From: a marine actinobacterium MedAcidi-G1 | Lineage (GTDB): Bacteria > Actinomycetota > Acidimicrobiia > Acidimicrobiales > MedAcidi-G1 | Reading direction: 5' to 3' | DNA length: 64,000 nt | Assembly: GCA_000817085.1 (NCBI GenBank) | Contig: JUEM01000006.1 | Coordinates: 1-64,000 of the forward strand | Shown here: piece after piece, positions 18,274 to 28,149 of the stretch | Numbering within the stretch: the first letter of the stretch is position 1 | Layout: each line of letters begins with the position of its first letter | Notes under the pieces: generated by a model | What the model was told of the DNA's origin: nothing | Database searches by the model: none | The model's input: only the letters and a program-made list of their open reading frames with translations | Position numbers and translations under genes: made by a program

Positions 18274-19530
18274 AAGAATTCTGTTTACCGTGCTCCTAAA
18301 GGCACCAGAGATTTAGTTTGGCCAGATTCCGAACGACGACGATCGTTTATAGATCTTTTTTCAGCAATTGCAGGTAGCGCCGGCTATGCAGAAATTGTTC
18401 TACCAATGTTTGAACATATAGAAGTTTTTCAACGCCTAGGTGATGGTACAGATGTGGTTAGTAAAGAAATGTACGATTTTGAAGACAAAGGTGGAAGAAA
18501 TTTAGCTTTAAGGCCGGAACAAACAGCCTCGATTGTCCGTTCCTATGCAGAGCATCGGCCATCGTTACCATGGAAAGTTTGGTATGCAGGACCCAATTTT
18601 CGATATGAAAGAGCTCAAAAAGGGAGATTTAGGCAGTTTGATCAAGTAGGTATCGAAGCACTGGGGACAGAAGATGCATATTTAGATGTAGAAGTGATAG
18701 CTATCGCATGGAGATTTTACGAATCTTTAGGGCTCAAACAAGTTGATCTTTTATTGAATTCTGTAGGAACTCTTCAGGATCGGATTAGATATATAGAAGC
18801 TCTAAGTGAGTACTTTGAAAAACAAAAGAATGGCCTATCAACTGAGGCACAAGAGACTCTTATTTCTAATCCACTAAGAGTTTTAGATTCGAAACGTGAC
18901 GAAGATATCAAAGTAGTTTCTGAAGCTCCAAGTATTCTCGAATACTTATCTGATGAAGCAAAAAACCATTTTAACAAGGTTCAAGAAGGTTTAAATAAAT
19001 TAAAAATACCCTACTCGGTAAAGCCAAATCTCGTTAGAGGTCTTGACTATTACGTTCAAACTACTTTTGAATTCACAACCAAAAGTATTGATGCTGCACA
19101 AGATGCAATTGGTGGCGGAGGTCGTTATGACGGTTTAGCCGCAGAGATGGGAGCTCCTGCAACACCTGGAGTCGGTTTTGCTTTAGGTCTAGATAGAACC
19201 TTGATGGCTTGTGAAGCAGAAAAAACTTTTATAGGGCCAGGGCAGTTCTTGCAGGTTTATGTTGTGGATACAACTGGTGGAGAAAATTCACTAGTCATCA
19301 CAGATGAACTTAGGCAAAAAGGTTTTAAAGTTGATCGATCTTTTGGGAATCGTTCAATGAAAGCTCAGATGAAAGCTGCGGATAAAAGTGGAGCAAAAAT
19401 TGCATTAATTATTGGAGAGGATGAAGTGGAAAAAGGAGTTGTTACGATTCGAGACCTAAGAGGTGAAGAAGGTCAAGAGGAAATTGCCTCAGATTCAGTA
19501 ATTGCCAATCTCGAAAAGAGGCTCGGATGA
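18271..19530 (+). CDS. hisS: Histidine-tRNA ligase
   Basis: Class II aminoacyl-tRNA synthetase for histidine, 419 residues. Motif 1 lies after the start YRAPKGTRDL. Motif 2 contains NFRYERAQKGRFRQFDQVG, the histidine-A loop is LVRGLDYYVQTTFE, and motif 3 is PGVGFALGLDRT. The C-terminal anticodon-binding domain begins near VYVVDTTGG. It overlaps aspS by four bases, the conserved hisS-aspS pair. Confidence 0.97.
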   Translation: MKNSVYRAPKGTRDLVWPDSERRRSFIDLFSAIAGSAGYAEIVLPMFEHIEVFQRLGDGTDVVSKEMYDFEDKGGRNLALRPEQTASIVRSYAEHRPSLPWKVWYAGPNFRYERAQKGRFRQFDQVGIEALGTEDAYLDVEVIAIAWRFYESLGLKQVDLLLNSVGTLQDRIRYIEALSEYFEKQKNGLSTEAQETLISNPLRVLDSKRDEDIKVVSEAPSILEYLSDEAKNHFNKVQEGLNKLKIPYSVKPNLVRGLDYYVQTTFEFTTKSIDAAQDAIGGGGRYDGLAAEMGAPATPGVGFALGLDRTLMACEAEKTFIGPGQFLQVYVVDTTGGENSLVITDELRQKGFKVDRSFGNRSMKAQMKAADKSGAKIALIIGEDEVEKGVVTIRDLRGEEGQEEIASDSVIANLEKRLG

Positions 19531-21266
19531 CAAACTATGAAACTTCTATGCGGTCCCACAGGTGCGGTGATCTTCGAGTTGATGATGTAGGAAAAGAAGT
19601 GATCGTATGTGGCTGGGTTGATCGACGCAGAGAACATGGCGAGCATCTCGCTTTTATAGATTTACGAGACCGGAGTGGAGTTATTCAAGTCGTGGTTCAA
19701 GGGGCTTCAGATTTACGCTCAGAGTACGTTCTTCAAGTAAAAGGAAAGGTCAGAGAAAGACCAACTGAAACTGTAAATGATTCTTTGGACACAGGCGGAA
19801 TAGAAATTGAAGGTTCTGAAATCATAGTTCTAGCGAAAGCCGAACCCCCACCCTTCCCAATAGATGACAGAACAGATGTAGATGAGGTTTTACGCCTTAG
19901 GCATAGGTATGTGGATTTGAGAAGAAACAGACTTCAAAATAATTTACAATCACGCGCCCTAGTAACGAGCTCTGTTCGAAAAGCAATGGAGGAGCAAGGT
20001 TTCATGGAAGTTGAGACGCCAATGCTTGTAGCCAGCACCCCTGAAGGGGCCAGAGATTTTGTAGTTCCATCGCGTAAAGATCCGGGTTCTTTTTATGCTC
20101 TTCCACAAAGCCCACAGATTTTTAAACAACTTTGCATGCTCGGAGGTTTAGATAGGTACTACCAGATAGCTAGATGTCTTAGAGATGAAGACCTAAGAGC
20201 CGACAGGCAGTATGAGTTTATGCAACTAGATATTGAAGCAAGTTTTGTGAATGGTGAAGATATCAGAAACATAGTTTCATCAGCAGTAACTGTTGCGACA
20301 GAGGCTGTTACTGGAGAAAAAATAAACACAATTCCATCAATAACATGGCAAGAAGCGATGGAGCGCTTCGGTTCAGATAAACCAGACACGAGATTTGGTC
20401 TCGAACTAACTGAGCTCACTGAGCTTTTCAAAAGTACTGAATTCAGAGCTTTTCAAGCTCCTTGCATAAAGGGAATACGTGTTCCTGGTGGCGCAGAATA
20501 TTCTAGAAGTCAACTAGACGAACTAACTAACAAATCTCAGAATTGGGGAGCTAAGGGCCTGGCTTGGATAAAAATAGAAGACTCTGAAATGGTTTCACCC
20601 ATAGCGAAGTTTCTTTCTGAGGAAGAAAAAATCCATCTTAAATCAGAAATGTCTGGCGAAGAGGGCGACCTTTTACTTTTAGTAGCTGATGAATGGTCTA
20701 CCGTTTGTCATGTTCTAGGTCTAGTAAGATTAGAAATAGGTAGGCCACCAATAAATGAAGGTGGGTTCCATTTCTTATGGGTTATAGATTTTCCATTATT
20801 TGAAGGCACTGACGAAAATGGAAATCCATCTTCTTCACATCACCCATTTACAATGCCACACGAAGAAGATCTAGCTCTTTTAGAAGATGGAGAAACACAG
20901 GGTATTCGTTCACTCGCCTATGACTTGGTTTTGAATGGCTGGGAGCTCGGATCCGGAAGTGTCAGGATACACAGAGAAGATATTCAACAAAGAATCTTTA
21001 CTGCACTCGGGATAGAACCAGAGGAAGCAAGGAAGCGTTTTGGTTTCTTATTGGATGCATTTAAATTTGGAGCCCCACCACACGCTGGTTTTGCTGTTGG
21101 TTTAGATCGATTAACAGCAATTCTTGTAGGGGAAGAGAATATTCGTGAAGTTATTGCTTTTCCTAAGACTCAATCCGGTTCAGATCCTCTTACTAACGCA
21201 CCATTACCTATAGATGATCAACATTTGAAAGAACTTGGCTTGAAAGTTTTACCCTCATCCACATGA
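19527..21266 (+). CDS. aspS: Aspartate-tRNA ligase (bacterial type)
   Basis: Class II synthetase of 579 residues. An N-terminal OB-fold anticodon domain (VCGWVDRRREHGEHLAFIDLRDRSG) is followed by motif 2 (YYQIARCLRDEDLRADRQYEF), the bacterial GAD insertion and motif 3 (HAGFAVGLDRL). No gatCAB genes are in the window, so whether it also charges tRNA-Asn cannot be judged here. It overlaps hisS by four bases. Confidence 0.97.
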   Translation: MTNYETSMRSHRCGDLRVDDVGKEVIVCGWVDRRREHGEHLAFIDLRDRSGVIQVVVQGASDLRSEYVLQVKGKVRERPTETVNDSLDTGGIEIEGSEIIVLAKAEPPPFPIDDRTDVDEVLRLRHRYVDLRRNRLQNNLQSRALVTSSVRKAMEEQGFMEVETPMLVASTPEGARDFVVPSRKDPGSFYALPQSPQIFKQLCMLGGLDRYYQIARCLRDEDLRADRQYEFMQLDIEASFVNGEDIRNIVSSAVTVATEAVTGEKINTIPSITWQEAMERFGSDKPDTRFGLELTELTELFKSTEFRAFQAPCIKGIRVPGGAEYSRSQLDELTNKSQNWGAKGLAWIKIEDSEMVSPIAKFLSEEEKIHLKSEMSGEEGDLLLLVADEWSTVCHVLGLVRLEIGRPPINEGGFHFLWVIDFPLFEGTDENGNPSSSHHPFTMPHEEDLALLEDGETQGIRSLAYDLVLNGWELGSGSVRIHREDIQQRIFTALGIEPEEARKRFGFLLDAFKFGAPPHAGFAVGLDRLTAILVGEENIREVIAFPKTQSGSDPLTNAPLPIDDQHLKELGLKVLPSST

Positions 21267-21295
21267 GATGCACTAATTGATCGATAGAACTCAAC

Positions 21296-21311
21296 TAGGT
21301 TCTAGTGGGTG
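21296..21311 (+). promoter_or_regulatory. Possible -10 box of a leaderless rarA promoter
   Basis: TAGGTT (21296-21301) ends seven bases before the rarA GTG. A TTGATC (21277-21282) lies upstream, but only 13 bases away, so it is not a normal -35. Confidence 0.35.
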
Positions 21312-22634
21312 ACCGAAAATCTTTTTACACACGTAGCAAAAGAGCGTTTGAAAAATAGAGGACCTTTAGCAGATCGCTTAAGACCGTTATTGATAGATGA
21401 TGTAGTTGGCCAGAAGCATCTGATTGGTAAAGATCAACCTCTCCGCCAGCTGATTGAAACAGACAAGCTTTCCTCCTTAATACTTTGGGGACCTCCCGGT
21501 ACTGGCAAAACAACAATAGCGAGGGTGATAGCACGAGTTACGCAACAAGACTTTCATGAGATGTCAGCCGTTTCTGCAAGTGTGAAAGACGTGCGCGAAC
21601 TAGTAACAGTTGCAGAAAAACGATTGGGTGAGATTGGAGTGGGCACAATACTTTTTTTAGATGAAGTGCATCGTTTTAACAAATCTCAACAAGACGCTTT
21701 ACTACCCTCAGTTGAATCTGGTCTAATCGTACTGATAGGCGCCACAACCGAGAATCCATATTTCGAAGTAAACGCTCCTTTACTTTCACGATCGACGTTA
21801 TTTCGTCTTGAACCTTTAGATAGAGACTCAATAATAGAACTACTGATGAAAGGCGCAGAGGAAGAAGGAGTGAAAGCTGATTCAGAAGCTTTGGATTTGT
21901 TAGCAGACCGTTCCGTAGGAGATGGTAGACAAGCTTTGACCAGTCTTGAAGTTGCTTCAGCGATAGCGATTGGAAGAGGCGAAAAAAAAATTACGTTAAA
22001 AGATGTCGAAGCATCTCTAGGGGCTAAAGCCATCCGTTATGGAAGAGATGAGCATTACGACATAATTAGTGCCTTCATAAAAAGTATCCGGGGGTCTGAT
22101 GCCGATTCAGGTCTCTACTGGCTAGCTCGCATGTTAAAAGCAGGTGAAGACCCAAGATTTATAGCCCGTCGCTTAGTTATTTTGGCAAGTGAGGATATTG
22201 GTATGGCAGATCCGACGAGTTTACTCATAGCGGACGCGGCAGCACGCGCAGTAGAGTTCGTGGGTCTTCCTGAAGCTCAACTTAATTTAGCTCAAGCAGT
22301 AGTTCATTTATCTACAGCTCCAAAATCTAATCGAGTAACACTTGCCCTGACTACAGCCATGCAGGATATTTCTTCGGCAGGCGAAGGACGCGTTCCCCCA
22401 CATTTGAGGGACGCTCATTACAGTGGAGCTTCAGGCATTGGACATGGAGAAGGTTATGAGTACCCGCATAACTATCCAAAAGGTTGGATTGAGCAAAAAT
22501 ATAGACCTGCAGAGGTTGAATCAAATATTTATTATGAACCTTCAACACACGGATTTGAAAATCAGGTAATCGAGAGAATGATTGAACTAAGAGAAACTAA
22601 GAATGTGGAAGTTGTTCCAGAGGAAGAAAACTAA
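21309..22634 (+). CDS. rarA: Replication-associated recombination protein A (RarA/MgsA)
   Basis: AAA+ ATPase of the clamp-loader family acting at stalled forks, 441 residues. Walker A is GPPGTGKTT (61-69), Walker B is LFLDEVHRFNKSQQDALL, and sensor 1 is IGATTENPYFEVN. The C-terminal tetramerisation region has the typical ending YEYPHNYPKGW followed by EQKYRP. The GTG start matches the family N-terminus. The next gene begins on the last base of its stop. Confidence 0.95.
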   Translation: MTENLFTHVAKERLKNRGPLADRLRPLLIDDVVGQKHLIGKDQPLRQLIETDKLSSLILWGPPGTGKTTIARVIARVTQQDFHEMSAVSASVKDVRELVTVAEKRLGEIGVGTILFLDEVHRFNKSQQDALLPSVESGLIVLIGATTENPYFEVNAPLLSRSTLFRLEPLDRDSIIELLMKGAEEEGVKADSEALDLLADRSVGDGRQALTSLEVASAIAIGRGEKKITLKDVEASLGAKAIRYGRDEHYDIISAFIKSIRGSDADSGLYWLARMLKAGEDPRFIARRLVILASEDIGMADPTSLLIADAAARAVEFVGLPEAQLNLAQAVVHLSTAPKSNRVTLALTTAMQDISSAGEGRVPPHLRDAHYSGASGIGHGEGYEYPHNYPKGWIEQKYRPAEVESNIYYEPSTHGFENQVIERMIELRETKNVEVVPEEEN

Positions 22635-22942
22635 TGCGAAGACGTTTATTTTGGCTGCTTTTGGGTTGGGCTTTGGGCGTTTTAGCGTCAAATTGGATGG
22701 AGAATCGTTTTCGTCAAACAGTAAATAGGTATGTGCGTAATACCCTTTCCAAACTTGAATTTACACCAGAGGGAATGTTAGACAAAAGAAGCGAATTGAT
22801 TAAAAGATTCCGAAAAAGGGTTACTGGCCGAGAATTTGATTTTGGTACAAAAAGTACGAAAAATTTTAACTCGCCTCTTAACCAGCAAGAGAGTTATTCG
22901 AGACGACAACACAGACCAGTAAGACCCCAAAAGCATAATTGA
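22634..22942 (+). CDS. Small single-span membrane protein (possibly DUF6167-like)
   Basis: A 102-residue protein with one N-terminal helix (about residues 4-20: RLFWLLLGWALGVLAS). A very basic cytoplasmic tail follows, rich in Arg, Lys and Gln. Its ATG overlaps the rarA stop (TAATG), so it is translationally coupled. Small membrane proteins of this shape sit between rarA and alaS in other actinobacteria and resemble DUF6167; the family match is by eye only. No function is known. Confidence 0.65.
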   Translation: MRRRLFWLLLGWALGVLASNWMENRFRQTVNRYVRNTLSKLEFTPEGMLDKRSELIKRFRKRVTGREFDFGTKSTKNFNSPLNQQESYSRRQHRPVRPQKHN

Positions 22943-22977
22943 GCCTGGACCTACCTATTTGCCCCACTTCACAGCGC

Positions 22978-22992
22978 TAGGCTTGTTTTATG
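22978..22992 (+). promoter_or_regulatory. Probable -10 box of a leaderless alaS promoter
   Basis: TAGGCT (22978-22983) ends exactly six bases before the alaS ATG, with only TGTTTT between and no ribosome-binding site. Confidence 0.45.
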
Positions 22993-25569
22993 GGCAAGTT
23001 ACCATCAACAGCAAAAGCAATTCGTAACGAATTCACAGATTTCTTTTCCAGTCGCGAACATGAAAAAGTTTCATCAGGAAGTCTGATACCTCATGATCCG
23101 ACATTACTTTTCACTGTGGCTGGAATGGTTCCGTTCAAGCCCTATTTGATAGGCGAACAGCCTGCCCCATGGCCGCGCGCTGTAACCGTCCAAAAATGTG
23201 TGAGAGCTGGTGGGAAACACAATGATCTGGACGAAGTTGGAAGAACGAGTCGGCACTTAACCTTTTTTGAGATGATGGGAAATTTCAGTTTTGGAGATTA
23301 TTTTAAATCTGATGCTTGTTCTTATGCGTGGGAATTTGTAACAGAAAATCTTGATCTAGACCCCGAAAGACTATGGGTAACGGTTCATGAAAGCGATGAT
23401 GAAGCTGAGACGATTTGGATAAATGAAGTAGGCGTATCCCCTGACAAGATCCAACGGTTAGGGGAAGATAACTATTGGAAGATGGCTGAAACTGGCCCAT
23501 GCGGTCCATGTTCAGAAATTTTTTGGGATAAGGGGCCAGAATTTGGCGCTGACGGTGGACCAGCTCATGGGGACGAAGAGCGTTTTGTCGAAATTTGGAA
23601 CCTTGTTTTTATGCAATTCGAACAACATCCAGATGGTTCTACGACTCCACTGCCTTCTCCGGCCATAGACACAGGTTTGGGCTTAGAAAGAATCTTGACA
23701 GTAATGCAAGGAGTTGATTCTGTTTGGGAAACCGACGAAATTTCAAGGATCATTAAAGAAATCGGAGAACTTGCGGGGGTCTCCTACGGCAAAGAGGAAA
23801 GATCAGACATCTCAATGAGAATTATTGCCGATCATGCTCGCTCTTCCACATTTTTGATAAGCGATGGAGTCTTTCCAAGCAACGAAGACAGAGGCTATGT
23901 GCTTAGGCGGATTATACGTCGATCTGTAAGACACGCATGGCTACTAGGACTTGAAGACTCTGTTATGCCTTTACTAGCAGAATCGGTTATAGAAATTATG
24001 GGATCTGATTATCCAGAACTCAAACAAAATCTCGATTTTATACAGGAGGTCCTGAACAGAGAAGAAGATAGGTTCCGCGAAACATTAAAATCTGGATTAC
24101 TAATTCTTGATGAAGCAATATCAGACCTTGGAAAAAATAAAACACTCAGTGGCGAAGTATCTTTCAAGCTGCACGACACTTATGGATTTCCTCTTGAACT
24201 GACTGAGGAAATTTGTGCAGAAAGATCAATTGAGGTCGACATTGAAGGATTTGAAGAAGCAATGAGAAGCCAACAAGAGAGAGCTCGTTCAGCGCGAAAA
24301 GACGCAATAAATGCTGACGAGACAGGAGAGTTGAAGAAGGTTCTTGACGAAAAAGGTCCAACTAGTTTTGTAGGGTATGACAAAACTAGTTCTAATTCAA
24401 CAGTCTCATATTTTGATGAAAATCTAATCATTCTTGATGAAACACCGTTCTATGCTGAGTCAGGCGGCCAGATAGGTGACACAGGAATAATGTCCACAGC
24501 AACTGGCAAAATCAGGATTGTTGACACGACTCTTGCCTTAGACACAATACATGTACATCAATATGAATTGTTAGAAGGACATTTAGAGTTGGGTCAACAG
24601 GCAAGCGCTGAAGTCCACCTTGAAAGACGATCGCGAATTCGACGTAACCATACAGCTACACACTTAATCCATTCGGCCTTAAGGGAAGTTTTGGGAGATC
24701 ATGTTAAGCAACAAGGTTCATATGTGGGTTCAGATCGTTTACGTTTTGATTTCAGTCATTTTGAAGCGTTGACTGATGAGCAGATTTCCTCTGTCGAAGA
24801 TCTAGTTAATTCTGAAATACTAAATAACCCCGAATGTCGTCATGAAGAAATGACGCGTGAGGAAGCTGAAGAAAAAGGTGCAATAGCTTTTTTCGGTGAC
24901 AAATATGGGGAAACCGTCAGAGTTTTACAGGCAGGCGAAAAGTCTCTTGAGTTTTGTGGTGGAACGCATGTTTCGGCATTGGGTGACATTGGATTAGTGA
25001 AAATCGTTTCCGAAGGTTCTATAGGCTCCAACATTCGACGATTGGAAGCAGTCACCGGCACATCTTCTATTGAAAATTTGAGAGAAGCTGAGAGTTTCAT
25101 TTCGAGCGCAGCAGACCTAGTAGGGGTGCCACTTGAAGACTTATTAGAAGGAATTCAGAGAAAAATGGATGAGCTTAAGTCTTTAAAAAGTGAAGTTAAA
25201 AATTTGAAACGTAAAGAAGCATTAGGGATGGTTAAAGAGCTTGCAGAAAACGCCGAAGATGGAATAGTCGTTTCAATAATTGAAAGTATAGATAGAGAAA
25301 GTTTGAGAGAGTTGGCAGTTGCCGTACGAGACCAAGAAGAGGTTAAAGCTGTGATACTAGGAACTGCACCAACTGATGGAGGCGCTGCTTTAATCGCTGC
25401 TGTTAAGGTCGATAGTGGTTTGAACGCTGGAACTATTTTGACTGAAGCGGCGAAAACAATAGGTGGTGGAGGAAGATCAAATGCTGAACTCACAGTAGTT
25501 GGTGGCAAAAGTCCAGAAAATCTTGAAGAAGCATTAGAGCAAGCTAGAGCAGTCGCCCACGCAGGTTGA
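22990..25569 (+). CDS. alaS: Alanine-tRNA ligase
   Basis: Class II synthetase with an editing domain, 859 residues. The aminoacylation core shows FTVAGMVPFKPY, VQKCVRAGGKHNDLDEVG, GNFSFGDYFK and GPCSEIFWD. The editing site has HTATH (near residue 555) and the CxxxH of FCGGTHV (near 656), which with HxxxH bind zinc. The C-terminal DHHA1 region ends with GGGGRSNAELTVVGGK. It heads a run leading to ruvX, mltG and the aro genes, the order seen across actinobacteria. Confidence 0.98.
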   Translation: MGKLPSTAKAIRNEFTDFFSSREHEKVSSGSLIPHDPTLLFTVAGMVPFKPYLIGEQPAPWPRAVTVQKCVRAGGKHNDLDEVGRTSRHLTFFEMMGNFSFGDYFKSDACSYAWEFVTENLDLDPERLWVTVHESDDEAETIWINEVGVSPDKIQRLGEDNYWKMAETGPCGPCSEIFWDKGPEFGADGGPAHGDEERFVEIWNLVFMQFEQHPDGSTTPLPSPAIDTGLGLERILTVMQGVDSVWETDEISRIIKEIGELAGVSYGKEERSDISMRIIADHARSSTFLISDGVFPSNEDRGYVLRRIIRRSVRHAWLLGLEDSVMPLLAESVIEIMGSDYPELKQNLDFIQEVLNREEDRFRETLKSGLLILDEAISDLGKNKTLSGEVSFKLHDTYGFPLELTEEICAERSIEVDIEGFEEAMRSQQERARSARKDAINADETGELKKVLDEKGPTSFVGYDKTSSNSTVSYFDENLIILDETPFYAESGGQIGDTGIMSTATGKIRIVDTTLALDTIHVHQYELLEGHLELGQQASAEVHLERRSRIRRNHTATHLIHSALREVLGDHVKQQGSYVGSDRLRFDFSHFEALTDEQISSVEDLVNSEILNNPECRHEEMTREEAEEKGAIAFFGDKYGETVRVLQAGEKSLEFCGGTHVSALGDIGLVKIVSEGSIGSNIRRLEAVTGTSSIENLREAESFISSAADLVGVPLEDLLEGIQRKMDELKSLKSEVKNLKRKEALGMVKELAENAEDGIVVSIIESIDRESLRELAVAVRDQEEVKAVILGTAPTDGGAALIAAVKVDSGLNAGTILTEAAKTIGGGGRSNAELTVVGGKSPENLEEALEQARAVAHAG

Positions 25570-25573
25570 GAAA

Positions 25574-25987
25574 ATGAGAGCTTTAGGGATAGACCTTGGA
25601 GGCAAAAGGATCGGGATTGCAATCAGCGACAACGATGGAAAAGTGGCAACTCCTCTTCAAGTCTTAACGCGTTCAAAAAACACCAAAGAAGATCACAAAA
25701 AAATTAATGACCTAGTATCAGAATGGGAAGCAGAGTTTGTCGTAGTTGGGATGCCTTATTCACTAAATGGGGATAAAGGTCCAGCAGCTAAGGCAGTCGA
25801 GAAAGAAGTTGAAGAGCTGGCCTCTGTCGTATCAGTCCCGGTAGATGTACATGACGAGCGTTTGACAACGGTGATAGCAGCTCAGGAGTTGTCTTTGCAG
25901 GGTCTCGACAATAAGAGACAACGTAAAGTTATTGATCAGGTTGCTGCATCAGTGATTCTACAATCATGGTTAGACAACCGAGCTTGA
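25574..25987 (+). CDS. ruvX: Putative pre-16S rRNA nuclease YqgF/RuvX
   Basis: A 137-residue RNase H-fold protein thought to finish the 5' end of 16S rRNA. The start MRALGIDLGGKRIGIAISD carries the first acidic residue. VVVGMPYSLNGDKGPAAKAV and DERLTTVIA are the other conserved blocks, and the C-terminal DQVAASVILQ includes the last Asp. It starts four bases after alaS and is followed by mltG. Confidence 0.92.
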   Translation: MRALGIDLGGKRIGIAISDNDGKVATPLQVLTRSKNTKEDHKKINDLVSEWEAEFVVVGMPYSLNGDKGPAAKAVEKEVEELASVVSVPVDVHDERLTTVIAAQELSLQGLDNKRQRKVIDQVAASVILQSWLDNRA

Positions 25988-25994
25988 ACGGAGA

Positions 25995-27218
25995 ATGGTG
26001 ACAGACGAAACACCAATCGAAAAGCCCTATGAAGAAGAAAGTGACTTCGAAGAGTTTCACCTAGGCGACGACGACTATGAAATAAGATCTGATGTTCGAT
26101 GGGTTCGCTACCGACCTCCCATGGGACCCATAGTTCGTTGGGGTTTAGTTGTTCTGGTTGTGCTCATCGTTTTTTTCAGTGGGTGGAGCAGACTTGAAAA
26201 TTGGATTGATGATCAGGTTCAGCCAAGTCAAATATCAGGAATAGAAATCGAATTTTCAATAGAAGATGGGTGGACTACAAACGATGTGATAGCGACTTTG
26301 GGTGATCTGGAAATAATCGACAGCCCAACGATGTTCAGGCAATGGATGAGATGTCCTAGCGTGCTGAAAAGGTTTTTGAATTGTAATACAGGTGAAGACT
26401 ATTCTTTTCAAGCAGGGCGATACCTGCTGAGAGAACACTCAAGTTTCCAAGACACAGTGGCAGAACTCAGAAAAGGTCCAATACCGGAAGAAGTTATAAG
26501 AGTAACGGTTCCTGAAGGGTTGACTGTAGATCAGATTACCAAACGTTTGCTAGAGGCATTGCCAACTTTCAACGAAGAGGAACTTCGGATTTCACTCCTA
26601 GACGATCGCTTAAAATGGGAGCACTATCCGTCTAATCTTTCATTTCTTTTAGCGGAAGGTTTATTATTTCCAGATACTTATCAATTAGACGAAGCTACAG
26701 TTTCAGATGAAATGGGTCTTTTGTTGCGGATGCATCGACAATTTTTGAGAGTTATTGAAGAAGAAGAAATAGAGAAAAAAACGCAAAGTCTTGGTATTAC
26801 CCCGTATGAAGCTCTAATAATCGCATCATTAATTGAAGAAGAAGCACAACTAGCGAAAGAGAGACCAATGATATCGAGAGTGATCTACAACCGACTGCAA
26901 AGAGGATGGAGATTAGGTATCGATGCAACTTCTCGTTACGCCGTTGGTAAAACCGCAGGACAGGAACTTAGCATTGAGGACCTGGAATATGACTCTCCAT
27001 GGAATACACGTGTTTCGCTGGGACTTCCACCAACGGCTATTTCGGCGCCTGGTAGAGCTTCAATTCAAGCAGCTCTCAACCCAGTGAAAGGCGAGTGGCT
27101 TTATTACGTTAGAACTGATCAAAATGGAGTAATAGGTGCTCACACATTTGCTATAACTTCAGAGGACTTTGAAAAAGCACGGAAAATATGTGTAAATAAA
27201 GATCTAGGATGCGGTTAG
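25995..27218 (+). CDS. mltG: Endolytic murein transglycosylase MltG (YceG)
   Basis: Membrane-anchored lytic transglycosylase that cuts nascent glycan strands and so sets their length. An acidic cytoplasmic tail of about 47 residues precedes a single helix (about 48-64). The YceG domain has a LysM-like part (VTVPEGLTVDQITKRL) and the catalytic glutamate E281 in ASLIEEEAQ. YNRLQRGWRLGIDATSRYAVG follows; the usual LQSDPT is LGIDAT here. The ATG at 25995 crowds GGAG; the GTG at 25998 is equally likely as start. It has 407 residues. Confidence 0.93.
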   Translation: MVTDETPIEKPYEEESDFEEFHLGDDDYEIRSDVRWVRYRPPMGPIVRWGLVVLVVLIVFFSGWSRLENWIDDQVQPSQISGIEIEFSIEDGWTTNDVIATLGDLEIIDSPTMFRQWMRCPSVLKRFLNCNTGEDYSFQAGRYLLREHSSFQDTVAELRKGPIPEEVIRVTVPEGLTVDQITKRLLEALPTFNEEELRISLLDDRLKWEHYPSNLSFLLAEGLLFPDTYQLDEATVSDEMGLLLRMHRQFLRVIEEEEIEKKTQSLGITPYEALIIASLIEEEAQLAKERPMISRVIYNRLQRGWRLGIDATSRYAVGKTAGQELSIEDLEYDSPWNTRVSLGLPPTAISAPGRASIQAALNPVKGEWLYYVRTDQNGVIGAHTFAITSEDFEKARKICVNKDLGCG

Positions 27219-27224
27219 ATCTGC

Positions 27225-27239
27225 GATAATTTTGGTATG
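27225..27239 (+). promoter_or_regulatory. Possible -10 box of a leaderless aroE promoter
   Basis: GATAAT (27225-27230) ends six bases before the aroE ATG, and no ribosome-binding site is present. The first base departs from the TAnnnT pattern of the other sites. Confidence 0.3.
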
Positions 27240-28091
27240 AGTATCAGCGGTTCAACAATTTTGGTGGGAGTAATTGGAAGCCCGGTAAAGCATTCTTTAT
27301 CGCCTGTAATACTTAATGCTGCTTTTAAAGAAGCAAAAATGGACTGGGTATACACAGCTTTTGAAACACCGGAAGAAGAGCTTACAGATGCCATCAAAGG
27401 GGTCAGAGCTTTGGGCATAGCCGGCCTTTCTGTAACGATGCCACACAAAGTTAAAGTCTGTGCTTTGCTTGATGAAATTAGTGATAGTGCGCAAACTTTG
27501 GAGGCTGTTAACTGCATCGTTAACGAAGGAGGGAAACTAAAAGGACACAACACAGACGGAGATGGTTTCATAGATGCCGTGAAGCATGATGCGGGCTTGG
27601 ATGTAGCTGACAAAAAAGTTTTAATAATTGGATCAGGAGGATCAGCAAGATCAATAATCCATTCACTTGGCGAAGCAGGTGCAAGAGAAATAGCGGTCAT
27701 TAATAGGACTAAAAAGAAAGCTCTTGATGCACTTGAGTTGGCTGGTTCAGTTGGAAGGCTTATATCAGAGGACAAAATTTCTGAAGCAGCTGAAGAAGCT
27801 GATTTGGTCATTAACGCGACGCCAATTGGCATGGCAGATACTGAGGAAACAACAAACTTTCCTATAGAACCAAATTTATTATCGAAAGGTCAGCTAGCTG
27901 TGGATCTGATCTATCACCCTATTTCAACTCCGTGGATGGAAGCTCTTAAAAATAGAAAAGTAGAAACCTACGGGGGTCTATCAATGTTGATTTTTCAAGC
28001 TGCAAAATCATTCAAACTCTGGACCGGCGAGGAGGCTCCAGTGGAGGCTATGAGAAAAGCAGCTTTGGATAAAATCGAAAAAAAGACATAA
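27237..28091 (+). CDS. aroE: Shikimate dehydrogenase (NADP+)
   Basis: Reduces 3-dehydroshikimate to shikimate. SPVKHSLSP (15-23) binds substrate, the catalytic lysine is K71 in VTMPHKVKV, and the partner aspartate is D107 in HNTDGDGF. The NADP-binding glycine loop is IGSGGSARS, followed by INRTKKKA. The GGLSMLIFQAAKSF block near the C-terminus is intact. It has 284 residues. It heads the shikimate run aroE-aroK-aroB-aroQ. Confidence 0.95.
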   Translation: MSISGSTILVGVIGSPVKHSLSPVILNAAFKEAKMDWVYTAFETPEEELTDAIKGVRALGIAGLSVTMPHKVKVCALLDEISDSAQTLEAVNCIVNEGGKLKGHNTDGDGFIDAVKHDAGLDVADKKVLIIGSGGSARSIIHSLGEAGAREIAVINRTKKKALDALELAGSVGRLISEDKISEAAEEADLVINATPIGMADTEETTNFPIEPNLLSKGQLAVDLIYHPISTPWMEALKNRKVETYGGLSMLIFQAAKSFKLWTGEEAPVEAMRKAALDKIEKKT

Positions 28092-28149
28092 AAGAAAACA
28101 TTTAACTAATCGTTTCAGTTGCTCGCCAGTAAATAGGTAATCTAAAGAG

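Noticed and set aside
25155-25622. A 155-codon minus-strand frame across the alaS/ruvX junction
   Set aside because: Low-complexity shadow of the coding strand; both plus-strand genes are intact.
27215-27832. A 205-codon open frame on the minus strand opposite aroE
   Set aside because: It is Ser/Ala/Pro-rich shadow sequence with no family features, and the plus strand carries a complete aroE with all motifs.
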